In this document: positions 1 through 8,111 of the stretch, one piece after another
Position numbering within the stretch: the stretch's first letter is position 1
How the letters are laid out: each line of letters opens with the position of its first letter
DNA from: Olsenella sp.
GTDB taxonomy: Bacteria; Actinomycetota; Coriobacteriia; Coriobacteriales; Atopobiaceae
Direction: 5' to 3'
Assembly (NCBI GenBank): GCA_022648325.1
Contig: JALCMG010000001.1
Location: 231,987-295,986, forward strand
DNA: 64,000 bases
Program-made: the position numbers and the translations under genes
Notes under the pieces: model-generated
What the model saw: only the letters and a program-made list of their open reading frames with translations
Told to the model about the DNA's origin: nothing
Databases searched by the model: none

Positions 1-837
1 GGCGATAATCCCAAGAGCGCCGAGCGCGATGGAGAGGAACAGGACGATAAAGATTGCCTTGGTCGAGGTCATGCCCTTCTTGCCAAGCAGCCAGTACACA
101 AAGCCAACGAGGCAGGCGGGAACGAGCCTAGGCATGATCATGTTAAAGATGTTCTGGAAGTTGACGGTTACGCCACCGATGTCAGGCACCCAGGCAAACG
201 TGATGTTCACGTTGGTTGCCACAAGCGCACCAACCATGAAGACGCCCATGACGGCAGCGGCGTCGGTGATGGCGTTGAGCTTGTCGCTCATCGTGGTGAC
301 GAGCTTCATGCCCTGCTCATAGGCGATGTGGGTCTGCTTGCAGCGGAACCAGTCAACCACGATGTTGGCAATAACCCAGATCAGGATGCCAAGGGGGTTG
401 CCCTGAATGGCCATGTTGGCCGCAAGCGCACCAAAGATGGTGGGAAGAAGCGAGCCAAAGATGGAGTCGCCAATGGAGGCGAAGGGACCCATGAGGCCCG
501 TCTTGAGGCTTGCCACAGCCTCGGAGCTCTCGACACCATCTTGCTCCTCGATAGCGAGGTCGATACCAGTGATGATGGTGTTCAGGAAGTTGGAGGTGTT
601 GAAGAACGGACCGCAGTGGAGCTTGGCCATCTGCTTGAGCTCGGGAGTGCCGTCCCCATAGATCTTGCGCAGCTGGGGCAGGATAATCCAGAGGTAGCCG
701 GTGTGCTGCATGCGCTCGTAGTTCCAGCCCACCTGGAAGGCAGCGAGGTTTCTCCTGTTGATCTGGGCAAAGTCCTCAGGCTGAAGCTTGTAGCCGGTGG
801 TGCCGTTGGGCAGCTTCTTAGAGCTCGTCATCGTCAT
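1..837 (-). CDS. PTS mannose/sorbose-family transporter subunit IID (3' end outside window)
   Basis: Membrane subunit IID of a mannose-family phosphotransferase system; with IIC it forms the sugar channel. About 279 residues are visible and the C-terminus continues beyond base 1. The N-terminal half is soluble-like with the family pattern around GWNYERMQHTGYLW, then GLMGPFASIGDSIFGSLLPT, followed by hydrophobic segments. The start overlaps the end of the IIC gene by about 20 bp, so the two are translationally coupled; ATG codons at 843, 837 and 831 are all in frame and 837 is a guess. It is the fourth gene of a GH35-IIB-IIC-IID set. The IIA subunit is not visible and probably lies further downstream. 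Confidence 0.93.
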   Translation of the reverse strand, partial: MTMTSSKKLPNGTTGYKLQPEDFAQINRRNLAAFQVGWNYERMQHTGYLWIILPQLRKIYGDGTPELKQMAKLHCGPFFNTSNFLNTIITGIDLAIEEQDGVESSEAVASLKTGLMGPFASIGDSIFGSLLPTIFGALAANMAIQGNPLGILIWVIANIVVDWFRCKQTHIAYEQGMKLVTTMSDKLNAITDAAAVMGVFMVGALVATNVNITFAWVPDIGGVTVNFQNIFNMIMPRLVPACLVGFVYWLLGKKGMTSTKAIFIVLFLSIALGALGIIA

Positions 838-1705
838 CACCATCCTGAGCGGTAGCGGCAACGGCCGGGCGTGCCTGATTGTTGTTGTAGTAAAGAATCG
901 AAACGGCAAGGCCGATGACGGCAATCGTCAGCATGGAAAGCGAGTTGTACATGCCGCTGGGCACGCCCTCGAGACCGGCTGCGATGCCAAGGGCGGCAAC
1001 GTCGCCACCGAGCGTACCAATGTTGGCAAACGCGGTTCCAAACAGGGCGGTGATGGCAAAGCCGAGGAGCAGGAAGGCGGTATGCTTCTTGACCGGCAGG
1101 TAACGCAGAAGAATAGCAAAGCCCACTGCAGGAAGAGCGCCGCCAGCAACGGTGAGGCCCCTACCAATCCAAGCAAGGTCGCCATTGAGGGCCGAGGTGA
1201 TGGAGGCCACGAGCTCGCCGCCAAAGGCAAGGGCGAGAAAAACGGGCAGCGCGCGCGAGAGCGACCAAGAAAGGCCACCGAGCAGATAGTGACGGTTGTA
1301 GGCGCTCCAGTCCATCTTCTCAACGTCGGCGTCGCAACGGTGACCCCAGAAGGTGTTGGCAAAGCGGCCAAGGATGTCGGTGTAGACCATCAGCGCGGCC
1401 ACGGGTACGGCGATAAGGCCAATGGCCTGCTCGGGATCCATGCCCTGCGACACGGCAAACGCCGTGGCAAGGACGGTGCCGGAGTTTGCGTCAATACGAG
1501 AGGCGCCGCCAAAGGTTCCAACTCCCAAAACGGTGAGCTGCATCATGCCACCAATATGGAGGCCGGTCTTTAGGTCGCCCATGACCAGACCGGCAATGAG
1601 GCCGGCGAAGACCGCCTGGCCCGCAGAGGTGTACGGGCCGAGCTCGTCAAGAATTTGGTATGCAGCATAAAGCGTGAGCAGCAAGATCTGCCACCATTGA
1701 ATCAT
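818..1705 (-). CDS. PTS mannose/sorbose-family transporter subunit IIC
   Basis: Integral membrane IIC subunit, 295 residues, almost entirely hydrophobic helices with the family segments DLKTGLHIGGMMQLTVLG near residue 45 and GTFGGASRID after it. Together with IID it moves the sugar while IIB phosphorylates it. The start MIQWWQ is chosen because GGAGGATG lies at the right distance upstream; an upstream in-frame ATG at 1753 has no such site and would add an unlikely polar extension. The C-terminus is acidic (DGDDDDEL), and its stop lies inside the IID coding region. The sugar cannot be read from the sequence, but the GH35 gene upstream suggests galactose or a galactoside. Confidence 0.94.
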   Translation of the reverse strand: MIQWWQILLLTLYAAYQILDELGPYTSAGQAVFAGLIAGLVMGDLKTGLHIGGMMQLTVLGVGTFGGASRIDANSGTVLATAFAVSQGMDPEQAIGLIAVPVAALMVYTDILGRFANTFWGHRCDADVEKMDWSAYNRHYLLGGLSWSLSRALPVFLALAFGGELVASITSALNGDLAWIGRGLTVAGGALPAVGFAILLRYLPVKKHTAFLLLGFAITALFGTAFANIGTLGGDVAALGIAAGLEGVPSGMYNSLSMLTIAVIGLAVSILYYNNNQARPAVAATAQDGDDDDEL

Positions 1706-1806
1706 GGTTACATCCTCCGTTCTTTTACAAAGCGTGTTTCTACGTTGTTCCACATTCCATCAAGCAACCTCGGTCTCCCGCTCGAGGTGTAGCTTAGAGC
1801 TAGGCG

Positions 1807-2274
1807 TTAGACCTCAAAGTCCTCCGCCGGGTTGGAAGGCGCCATCTGCATGAAGAGGTGCACGGTGCCGAGCGACTCGATCTCTTGGAACGCGGCGATG
1901 TCGCCCGCATCCATGCCGATGTTGCGCCCAATGCGCTTGACCTCGTCGGTTGCGGTCATGTTGCCAACGTTGATCTCGGTGAGCTCGACGCCGGCGCGAA
2001 TGAGGCGAAGCAGGGTCTCCGGCTTCTTGGCCACGATGAAGAGACGCTGCGCATCGTACTTGCCAGCCTTGATGTTTTCTGCCGCCTTCTCGACAGACAG
2101 CACCGAGAGCTTGCAGCTTGCGGGGGTTGCCATGCGAAGCACCTGCTTTTGCGTGGCGTCCTGGCTTACTTCGTCATCGACAACCATGAAGCGGGTAACC
2201 TGCTTGGTGTTGGCCCAGAGGTTTGCCACCTGCCCGTGGATGAGACGAAAGTCAATACGAACTCCAACAATCAT
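1807..2274 (-). CDS. PTS mannose/sorbose-family subunit IIB
   Basis: Cytoplasmic phosphocarrier IIB, 155 residues, full length for the family. The N-terminus IDFRLIHGQVANLWANT contains the active-site histidine (about His14) in the canonical RLIHGQV context; it accepts phosphate from IIA and passes it to the incoming sugar. Its ATG overlaps the TGA of the GH35 gene (ATGA at 2271-2274), so translation is coupled to the glycosidase. A gap of about 100 bp separates it from IIC, which has its own strong ribosome binding site. No promoter or terminator is evident in that gap. Confidence 0.95.
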   Translation of the reverse strand: MIVGVRIDFRLIHGQVANLWANTKQVTRFMVVDDEVSQDATQKQVLRMATPASCKLSVLSVEKAAENIKAGKYDAQRLFIVAKKPETLLRLIRAGVELTEINVGNMTATDEVKRIGRNIGMDAGDIAAFQEIESLGTVHLFMQMAPSNPAEDFEV

Positions 2275-4100
2275 GCTCCCTCATCTTCCTTTCTCTCTAA
2301 AGGACATATCACTTTCGGACGTATCGCTGGGTCGGAACGCAGGGAGATACGGTCCTCGAGGTGCCCCTCGGTTTCGAACACAACAATGCTGTTCTCGCCC
2401 GCACGCAGGAGTCCCTCGGGAACGTAGAGGGACATGATTGGCCCCTCATCCCAAAAGCGCCCGACACTAGTGCCGTTCACAAAGACGACCCCCTTGCCAA
2501 AGCCCGTGAGGTCCACATAGGTGGGGGCGGGTGTCGTCATGGAGAAGTCATAGCGCGAGAAGGTCGGGGCGTCGTCATGGACCCCCGCCTCCCAGTCAAT
2601 GGCGGAGATGTCATCGAACGACAGGCAATACTGGTCCCAACCAGTTACAAAGTGGAGGTCAACGCATACGCCAGTGCGGATGCCCTTGCGCTGGGTGTCA
2701 GCGAGAAGCTTGTGACCGTAGTTCACGCGACCCATGTTCTCCACCAGGACGTCGAGACGCGCCACAGATGCGGGGAGTTCGGCGCGAATGTCCTGCCCAA
2801 TCTCCTCCTGGTACTGCGTCCCCACCAGATGCTCGTCGACGAACACCTGCGCGCGGTCGCGCGCGTCGATGACGCGCAGACGCTCGGGCTCACTGGCATC
2901 ACGCTCGATTGAGGTACGGTAGAGGGTGTATCCATACGATTGGCCGAGGTCCTCCATCGTCTTGGGGAACTGCGAGCTCTGCGGCGTCGCAAGGGCATTG
3001 AGCGTCTCGAAGAGCCCCACGCGCGCGGCAAGCGGAATGTTGGAGAGGCTTATCGCCGCCTGGGTTATGGGCACGCCCTGCTCGATATCCGGAAAGAGGC
3101 GGTGCACCATGTCGCGGAGGGCGAAGTACTTCTCAGTTGGGTTGCCGGCCTCGTCGAGAGGGGCGTCGTAGTCGTACGAGCTCACCTGGTGCAGATCGTG
3201 GGTGTGCCGTGCCGAGCAGCCATTCATGAAGCCAAAGTTGGTGCCGCCGCGAAACATATAGAGACAGACGCTGCCCTTCTGGAGGGCCTCCCCCACGCTC
3301 TCGGCGAGCTCGCGCGGGTCGCGGCGCACCGGCTCCTCGCCCCAGTGCGCAAACCAGCCGTCCCAGAACTCCATGCACATGAGGGGCCACGTCTTGCCGT
3401 GCTCCTGGTGGAATGCGTGAAGCTGCGCAAAGTTCTCGCCAGCCTTCGAACCAAAGTTGCCCGTTGCCAGGATATCGTCGTCGATAAGCGAGCCTGCGCG
3501 CAGGCAGGCGCGCCACGGTCCGTCCGAGGTACACAGGGGCACGTCCACCCCGCGCTCGACCATGAGGTCGCGGAGCGCGCGCAAGTAGTCCTTGTCCTCG
3601 CAGTAGGAACCGTACTCGTTCTCCACCTGCATCATGATGATGTTGCCGCCGTGGGTCACCTGGCGCTCGACAAGGATGGGCATGAGCTTGTCGTAGTACG
3701 AGGCCACGCGCTCGAGGAAGCGTGGGTCTGCCGAGCGCGGGCGCATCTTCCGGTCGCGCAGCAACCATGACGGCATGCCGCCAAACTCCCACTCGGCGCA
3801 GATAAAGGGAGAAGGACGCACGATTGCCCAGAGGCCCAGCTCGGCAGCCGTGTCGAGGAACCGCGCCACGTCGAGGCCACCCGTGAAGTCAAACGTTTGC
3901 GGGATGGGCTCGTGAGCATTCCAGGGGACGTAGGTCTCGACCGTGTTGAAGCCCAAGGCCTTGAGGTTATGGAGGGTGCGATGCCAGTCATCGGGATGAA
4001 TCCGGAAGTAATGGATGGCGCCGCCCATAATCTTGAAGGGTGCCCCGTCGAGAAGGAACTCCTCCCTCACTTCGAACATGTGCTCCCTCTGACTCACCAT
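2271..4100 (-). CDS. GH35 beta-galactosidase
   Basis: Cytoplasmic family 35 beta-galactosidase, 609 residues, no signal peptide. A TIM-barrel start (LLDGAPFKIMGGAIHYFRI) leads to the acid/base glutamate in VENEYGSY near residue 162 and the nucleophile glutamate in CMEFWDGWF near residue 244; beta-sandwich domains follow. Order and content (GH35, IIB, IIC, IID) match the pneumococcal bgaC locus, whose enzyme cuts Gal-beta-1,3-GlcNAc; that specificity is inference here. It probably hydrolyses a disaccharide phosphate or imported galactoside. Two starts are possible, 4100 and 4079 (MFEVREEF); the latter begins where family members usually do, with GAGGGAG just before it. Confidence 0.95.
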   Translation of the reverse strand: MVSQREHMFEVREEFLLDGAPFKIMGGAIHYFRIHPDDWHRTLHNLKALGFNTVETYVPWNAHEPIPQTFDFTGGLDVARFLDTAAELGLWAIVRPSPFICAEWEFGGMPSWLLRDRKMRPRSADPRFLERVASYYDKLMPILVERQVTHGGNIIMMQVENEYGSYCEDKDYLRALRDLMVERGVDVPLCTSDGPWRACLRAGSLIDDDILATGNFGSKAGENFAQLHAFHQEHGKTWPLMCMEFWDGWFAHWGEEPVRRDPRELAESVGEALQKGSVCLYMFRGGTNFGFMNGCSARHTHDLHQVSSYDYDAPLDEAGNPTEKYFALRDMVHRLFPDIEQGVPITQAAISLSNIPLAARVGLFETLNALATPQSSQFPKTMEDLGQSYGYTLYRTSIERDASEPERLRVIDARDRAQVFVDEHLVGTQYQEEIGQDIRAELPASVARLDVLVENMGRVNYGHKLLADTQRKGIRTGVCVDLHFVTGWDQYCLSFDDISAIDWEAGVHDDAPTFSRYDFSMTTPAPTYVDLTGFGKGVVFVNGTSVGRFWDEGPIMSLYVPEGLLRAGENSIVVFETEGHLEDRISLRSDPAIRPKVICPLERKEDEGA

Positions 4101-4216
4101 CCACCATCCCTTTGGCCTTTATCATGCCTACCTGCGGCTTTTTCGCACGCAAGCCGTTCTGGGGACCATTGGCCTGCCCGTGGCGCCCCACGTCACGCAT
4201 GACTTCAGCTACTCTG

Positions 4217-4260
4217 ACCGCAACTCTTAATCGCTTAAACCGCAACTCTTAATCGCTTAA
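4217..4260. repeat. Exact tandem pair of 22-bp repeats, candidate operator
   Basis: Two identical, abutting 22-bp units (4217-4238 and 4239-4260) beginning ACCGCAACTC and ending TTAATCGCTTAA, about 115 bp upstream of the GH35 start and next to AT-rich promoter-like DNA. Two turns of helix spacing fits cooperative binding of a repressor. No regulator gene for the operon is visible in the window. Confidence 0.7.
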
Positions 4261-4391
4261 TATATTGAGTATATATTTATTGGATGGAATATGGAAGGAG
4301 CATGCAGGATGTTTGTACCTATGGGTGAACGGTCTATATTCTCCCATGAACGGTATCTGAAGGGTACAGACAGCGTTTCTCGCACACGTGC

Positions 4392-4421
4392 ACCCCTCTC
4401 GGGTACGTGCCGAGAGGGGCG
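4392..4421. terminator. GC-rich hairpin downstream of the alcohol dehydrogenase
   Basis: Perfect 10-bp arms CCCCTCTCGG (4393-4402) and CCGAGAGGGG (4410-4419) around a 7-nt loop, 40 bp past the alcohol dehydrogenase stop codon. There is no T-run on either side, so it is a hairpin in terminator position rather than a textbook intrinsic terminator. Confidence 0.55.
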
Positions 4422-4460
4422 TTGTGACGCAAGGTTGTGATGCGTACCGCGCGAAGGGCG

Positions 4461-5621
4461 CTAGAGCGCCGCGCGGTAAATCTCAACGATGTCGTCGGCC
4501 GTGAGGGGCACGAAGCTGCCCTTGCTGCCAGCAGCGGCCTTCTCGGCCATCACGCGGAAGTTCTTCTCGTCATCGATGCCAACGGCACGCAGGTTGGCCG
4601 GCATGCCCATGGTCACAAAGAAGAACTCGCGCGTCTTTGCGATGGCGTCGCGCGCGAGGGACATGTCGTCGGTGCCCTGGAGGCCCCACACGTTGCGGCC
4701 GTACGTTGCGAACATGGGCGCGGTCTTGACGGATAGCACGTGCTCCATCCACGCGGGCGTGAGGATGGCCAGGCCCTCACCGTGGGTGATGTCGTAGAAC
4801 GCCGAGAGCTCGTGTTCCATGGGGTGCACGCACCAGGCGTTGGCGGCACCGGCCTCGACCAGGCCGTTGATCGCATGGGAGGCTGCCCACATGAGGTTGG
4901 CGCGGGCCTCGTAGTTGTCCGGCTCCTCGAGCGCAATGGGCCCGTAGTGGATCATCGTACGGAGAAGCCCCTCGGCCATGCGCTGCTGGACATAGGCACC
5001 CGGCTCCATGGTGAAGTAGTTCTCGAAGGTATGGCTCATCATGTCTGCCGTACCCGCAGCCGTCTGGCGACACGAGACGGTGAAGGTGTACGTGGGGTCG
5101 AGCACGGACATCGTGGGCTTCATGCATTCCGCGCCAGTGCCCCACTTCTCGTTCTTGTCCATGTCCGAGATCACGGCGAACGGATCCATCTCGGAGCCGG
5201 TCGCGGAGAGCGTGAGCACCGAGAAGATGGGGAGCGCGGCGGTGATCTTCTCGGGATGAATCACCAGGTTCCAAGAATCGCCGTCATAGCGGGCACCGGC
5301 TGCGACCACCTTGGCGCAGTCGATTGTGGAGCCGCCGCCAATGGCGAGAACCATGTCGACGCCCGTGGCCTTACACGTCTCGACGCCGCGGCGAACGGTC
5401 TGGATGCGGGGGTTGGGCTCTACGCCCGAGAGCTCCTCTACCTTGACACCGACCTGGCCAAGGATGCGAAGCGCCTCGTCGTAGATGCCGTTGCGCTTGA
5501 TGGAGCCGCTACCATAGCAGAGCAGGGCCTTCTTGCCATACTGGGCAAGCTCGGCAAGGTGCGAGATCTGGCCCTTGCCAAAGTGGATGGTGGTGGGAAC
5601 GTGGAACGTGAAGTTGTACAT
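4461..5621 (-). CDS. Iron-containing (BdhA/YqhD-like) alcohol dehydrogenase
   Basis: NAD(P)H-dependent group III alcohol/aldehyde dehydrogenase, 386 residues, cytoplasmic. The Rossmann part begins YNFTFHVPTTIHFGKGQ and has GGGSTIDCAK near residue 97; the metal site is formed by Asp and His in TADMMSHTFENYF and by the histidines of HPMEHELSAFYDITHGEG. This matches the butanol dehydrogenase/YqhD branch, which reduces medium-chain aldehydes; the physiological substrate is not evident. The start at 5621 follows GGGAAG. The frame stays open upstream to 5798 through a repeat that would encode Thr-Ser-Ser-Pro-Gly units, but homology begins at 5621. It is monocistronic. Confidence 0.93.
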   Translation of the reverse strand: MYNFTFHVPTTIHFGKGQISHLAELAQYGKKALLCYGSGSIKRNGIYDEALRILGQVGVKVEELSGVEPNPRIQTVRRGVETCKATGVDMVLAIGGGSTIDCAKVVAAGARYDGDSWNLVIHPEKITAALPIFSVLTLSATGSEMDPFAVISDMDKNEKWGTGAECMKPTMSVLDPTYTFTVSCRQTAAGTADMMSHTFENYFTMEPGAYVQQRMAEGLLRTMIHYGPIALEEPDNYEARANLMWAASHAINGLVEAGAANAWCVHPMEHELSAFYDITHGEGLAILTPAWMEHVLSVKTAPMFATYGRNVWGLQGTDDMSLARDAIAKTREFFFVTMGMPANLRAVGIDDEKNFRVMAEKAAAGSKGSFVPLTADDIVEIYRAAL

Positions 5622-5739
5622 GCTGCTTCCCTTCTCGTACAGACAGGCACTAACCCCATTGATACCCAGGGCGACCACTTGATAGCGCGAACGGAACAGC
5701 GGCTGCAGCCTTTGCTTCTCGCACGACTCGCCCCGTCCC

Positions 5740-5797
5740 CTTGTCCCCGGTGCGCTTGACCCCGGTGAGCTTGTCCCTGGTGAGCTTGTCCCTGCCA
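5740..5797. repeat. 15-bp tandem repeat, about 3.9 copies
   Basis: Units at 5740, 5755, 5770 and 5785 follow CTTGTCCCTGGTGAG with one or two substitutions. It lies upstream of the alcohol dehydrogenase start and just before the AATTATTGCGCG site. Read on the minus strand in the dehydrogenase frame it would encode TSSPG pentapeptides, probably by chance. Confidence 0.75.
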
Positions 5798-5804
5798 AAG
5801 GGCC

Positions 5805-5884
5805 AATTATTGCGCGAAATAGTTTGATATTCGGATTTCAACTGGGATAACATCACCTTGGCAAGAAATAACGCGCAATAATTT
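5805..5884. promoter_or_regulatory. Inverted AATTATTGCGCG sites upstream of a coriobacterial gene
   Basis: Two opposed copies of one motif: AATTATTGCGCGAAAT at 5805-5820 and, reading the minus strand, AAATTATTGCGCGTTATTT at 5884-5866. The 12-bp core AATTATTGCGCG is identical in both. They bracket a 45-bp AT-rich stretch immediately before the gene starting at 5913, which is where its promoter should be. A third copy lies just past the gene at 7193-7209, so the gene sits between inverted copies. Confidence 0.65.
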
Positions 5885-5912
5885 CCGCCCCCAAGAGAGG
5901 TTGGAGGGGTCC

Positions 5913-7130
5913 ATGAACCTCACACTCGATCGCCTTAGCGCACTCGCGGCCATCAGGTCCATCCGTTGTGGCATGGCACCCAGTGTGCAAAGAGGCCTCG
6001 CGTCGCTGAGAAGAACCGGCATCGCCACCCCGGAGCTCCCAGAGGGCAGGCAGCGGTGGAGCGCAAGCTGCATCGACCTATCCAAGCTGGGGATAACCCG
6101 CGACACGTGGAGCAAGCACCCTCTTGAAGTTGCCGTGCCAAGCGAGCGTGACCGCATCCGCTCGAAGGCCTTCTCGTCAATCATCCACTCTGCCTCGCTC
6201 CCCAAAGACGCATACATAGACGCAGGGAACGGCTTTCGCATTGCCTCCCCCGAGCTTGTCTTTGTCGAGATGGGCGCCGTGATGCAGCCGGAAGTCCAGG
6301 CGCTTCTCGGCTACGAGCTAACGGGAAGTTTCTCGAGAAGCCCCATTGACCCTCGCAGCGGCACCATTGCCTATGGCATCCCTCCCGCAACAAGCGTCGA
6401 GAAGATCGAGCAGTTTCTCTCACGATGCGAGGGCAATGCGGGTGTCGCCCAATCCAGGCAAATCATTAGGTACGTTGCCAACAACGCTTGGTCGCCCGCG
6501 GAAGCTGTTGTCGCAGCCCTCATGGCACTGCCACTGGAGTACCTGGGATACGGCATGGGGAGGCTCGTGCTCAACGATCGTCAGACCGCTGCAGACGAGC
6601 TGACGCGCTCCGGAGCCCGCGAATCCCGTGTGCCGGATATCCTCATCCCTGGAACATGCGTGGGAATCAATTACGACAGCCTCTATCACCTTGACCTGGA
6701 CAGCATTGTCGAGGCCGCACAAGCATGCGCTCTGGCTCCCAAGGACGCAGCGGCGGCGGTGACTCTCGAGAATGCGCGCAGGTCGGTGCGCGAGAAGGTC
6801 CTTGATGACCTGTGTCGCAACAGGGAGCTGGCTGCCCAAGGGCTTGTGGTTCTGCCGGCCACGAGCGAGGACATTTACCGGAAGGGCGGACTCGACGCGC
6901 TGATGCTCGAGGTCTTTCGAACAATCGAGCTCCTGTCTGGCAAGGATATGGCAGAAAACCGGCGCGCGCTTGCATCGCGTACCGTATGCAAGCGCAGGCA
7001 AACGCTCATCTGGTCGCTGCTTGCCTGGGAAAGGGGGCGCGGCTATGCTCGCGAACTGCTTGAGCGTGAGCAGAAAGAGCTCCAAAGGCTCAAAGATCCC
7101 CGGGTTATCGAAGTGAGCCTGACCATTTAG
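5913..7130 (+). CDS. Coriobacterial protein of unknown function, possible endonuclease-fold/AbiEi-like family
   Basis: 405 residues, cytoplasmic, no signal or membrane segment. I recognise the layout from a multi-copy family in Coriobacteriia: a basic N-terminal part, a middle block AYIDAGNGFRIASPELVFVE with GYELTGSF and LGYGMGRLVLN, and a block PDILIPGTCVGINYDSLYH that resembles the D...EYDS..H patch of Vsr/DUF559-like nucleases. Here the usual Glu position reads Asn, so activity is doubtful. The C-terminus is a long charged helix. Start 5913 follows GGAGG; a TTG at 5901 is less likely. Flanking inverted motifs suggest self-regulation or mobility. Function is not known; family placement is from memory. 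Confidence 0.8.
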   Translation: MNLTLDRLSALAAIRSIRCGMAPSVQRGLASLRRTGIATPELPEGRQRWSASCIDLSKLGITRDTWSKHPLEVAVPSERDRIRSKAFSSIIHSASLPKDAYIDAGNGFRIASPELVFVEMGAVMQPEVQALLGYELTGSFSRSPIDPRSGTIAYGIPPATSVEKIEQFLSRCEGNAGVAQSRQIIRYVANNAWSPAEAVVAALMALPLEYLGYGMGRLVLNDRQTAADELTRSGARESRVPDILIPGTCVGINYDSLYHLDLDSIVEAAQACALAPKDAAAAVTLENARRSVREKVLDDLCRNRELAAQGLVVLPATSEDIYRKGGLDALMLEVFRTIELLSGKDMAENRRALASRTVCKRRQTLIWSLLAWERGRGYARELLEREQKELQRLKDPRVIEVSLTI

Positions 7131-7453
7131 ACAACTGGTTGCCGAGAAACCCCGGTCACCTGATGGCCAGGGGCGCTGCTTTTATTCGCTGCAATTATTG
7201 CGCGTTATTCCAAGGGTTATTATTGCTCATCTGGGCAGATGTGTTTCTCGTCTGGATTTGCGTTCAATAATCGGGAGAGGAGAAACTCCCTAGCATACCC
7301 ATTTGCGGCACAGCCATGGCTTATCCCCCCACCACGACCCCACTGTGCGCGTTACGCTCGCGGGGTCATTCGGGCAAGCGGGCATGAACGGCACGCACGT
7401 TGCGTAGACTGTTCTCATGTGCACAGGTAACGACCCAGCGAGCGGGAGGCAGC
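7131..7453. other. Intergenic region with a third AATTATTGCGCG site
   Basis: 323 bp without a gene. It holds the motif AATTATTGCGCGTTATT at 7193-7209, matching the reverse strand of 5866-5884, then GGTTATTATTGCTC, a possible half copy, near 7215. A short GACCCC...GGGGTC hairpin lies near 7338-7368. No other structure was seen. Confidence 0.55.
7193..7209. repeat. Downstream inverted copy of the AATTATTGCGCG motif
   Basis: Seventeen bases, AATTATTGCGCGTTATT, identical to the reverse complement of 5867-5883. It lies 63 bp after the stop codon of the gene at 5913-7130, so the outer pair spans about 1.34 kb with that single gene inside. Confidence 0.7.
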
Positions 7454-8068
7454 ATGAGCGAGATTGGCTTCCACATCAAGGAGGCGGGGGAGCTCTCCGA
7501 CGATGAGTTCAACGCCCTGCGCCGTCACTACCTTGTCTATGCCTGGGCCGAGAGGGACGAGCACCGCAACCTGCACCGGGACCTTGACGCCATATACACC
7601 GAGATAGACGGGCTTGTCGCCAGGGGCGGGCTGCTGCCAATCGTGAACTCGCTCAACACGTGCGGGCGCATTGTGATTTTCTCGACGGAGTCCTCGACGC
7701 TGGCGCTGCGCGAGTTTCAGCAGGCCATGCTGGTGGAGGACAAGACCGTCCACCTGGTGCCCGAGGACTCGCCCAGCACCGCGATGCTTGACACCCTTGC
7801 CCCAAACGACCTGCTGATTGTTGTGACAACATCGAACGGGTTCGCTCGCAGGCAGCGAGCGGTCATCGAGCGGTGCCGTGCCTACAAAGCAATTGTGACG
7901 GCAAGCGAGGACCCAGCGCTGCACGCCATCTTCGACGACGTGCTGGCTTTTGGCAAAGACGCGGGCGAGGGGTCGTCGCTTCACCGGATCTATGCGACGT
8001 TTGGGGTCACGTACTTCTTCGACCGGCTGTTTGCCCAGTACGCACGGGCGTTTGATCCGTTGCTTTAG
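7454..8068 (+). CDS. SIS-domain protein, RpiR-like but without the usual DNA-binding domain
   Basis: 204 residues. A sugar-isomerase (SIS) fold is suggested by the segment ARGGLLPIVNSLNTCGRIVIFSTESSTLALREFQ, the strand LAPNDLLIVVTTSNGFARRQRAVIERC with the glycine/serine phosphosugar loop, and the tail FDRLFAQYARAFDPLL that looks like RpiR/MurR C-termini. RpiR regulators are about 280 residues with an N-terminal helix-turn-helix; here only about 50 residues precede the SIS core, so that domain is short or absent. The start follows GGGAGG. It is monocistronic. It may be a decayed regulator, a phosphosugar sensor or an isomerase; the ligand is unknown. Confidence 0.75.
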   Translation: MSEIGFHIKEAGELSDDEFNALRRHYLVYAWAERDEHRNLHRDLDAIYTEIDGLVARGGLLPIVNSLNTCGRIVIFSTESSTLALREFQQAMLVEDKTVHLVPEDSPSTAMLDTLAPNDLLIVVTTSNGFARRQRAVIERCRAYKAIVTASEDPALHAIFDDVLAFGKDAGEGSSLHRIYATFGVTYFFDRLFAQYARAFDPLL

Positions 8069-8111
8069 GGAGTAACAGGGCTGGAGAAAATCAAGCTTTC
8101 GGCGAAAAAAC

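Larger units (their letters stand above)
4101..4460. other. Intergenic region upstream of the GH35-PTS operon
   Basis: 360 bp without a gene between the divergently useful ends of the GH35 operon (start side) and the alcohol dehydrogenase gene (end side). It contains a direct tandem repeat (4217-4260), an AT-rich tract TATATTGAGTATATATTTATT just after it, and a GC-rich hairpin at 4392-4421. Nothing coding was found. Confidence 0.6.

Noticed and set aside
797..1573. Long plus-strand open frames opposite the PTS genes, with many similar ones across the window
   Set aside because: They lie antisense to clear PTS, GH35, ilv and ABC genes, have no family similarity and reflect high GC content.
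4392..4421. Considered as a CRISPR or attachment site
   Set aside because: A single hairpin with no repeats or spacers; no CRISPR-like array occurs in the window.
5622..5798. N-terminal extension of the alcohol dehydrogenase through TSSPG repeats
   Set aside because: Homology starts at 5621, which has its own ribosome site; the repeat is better read as noncoding.
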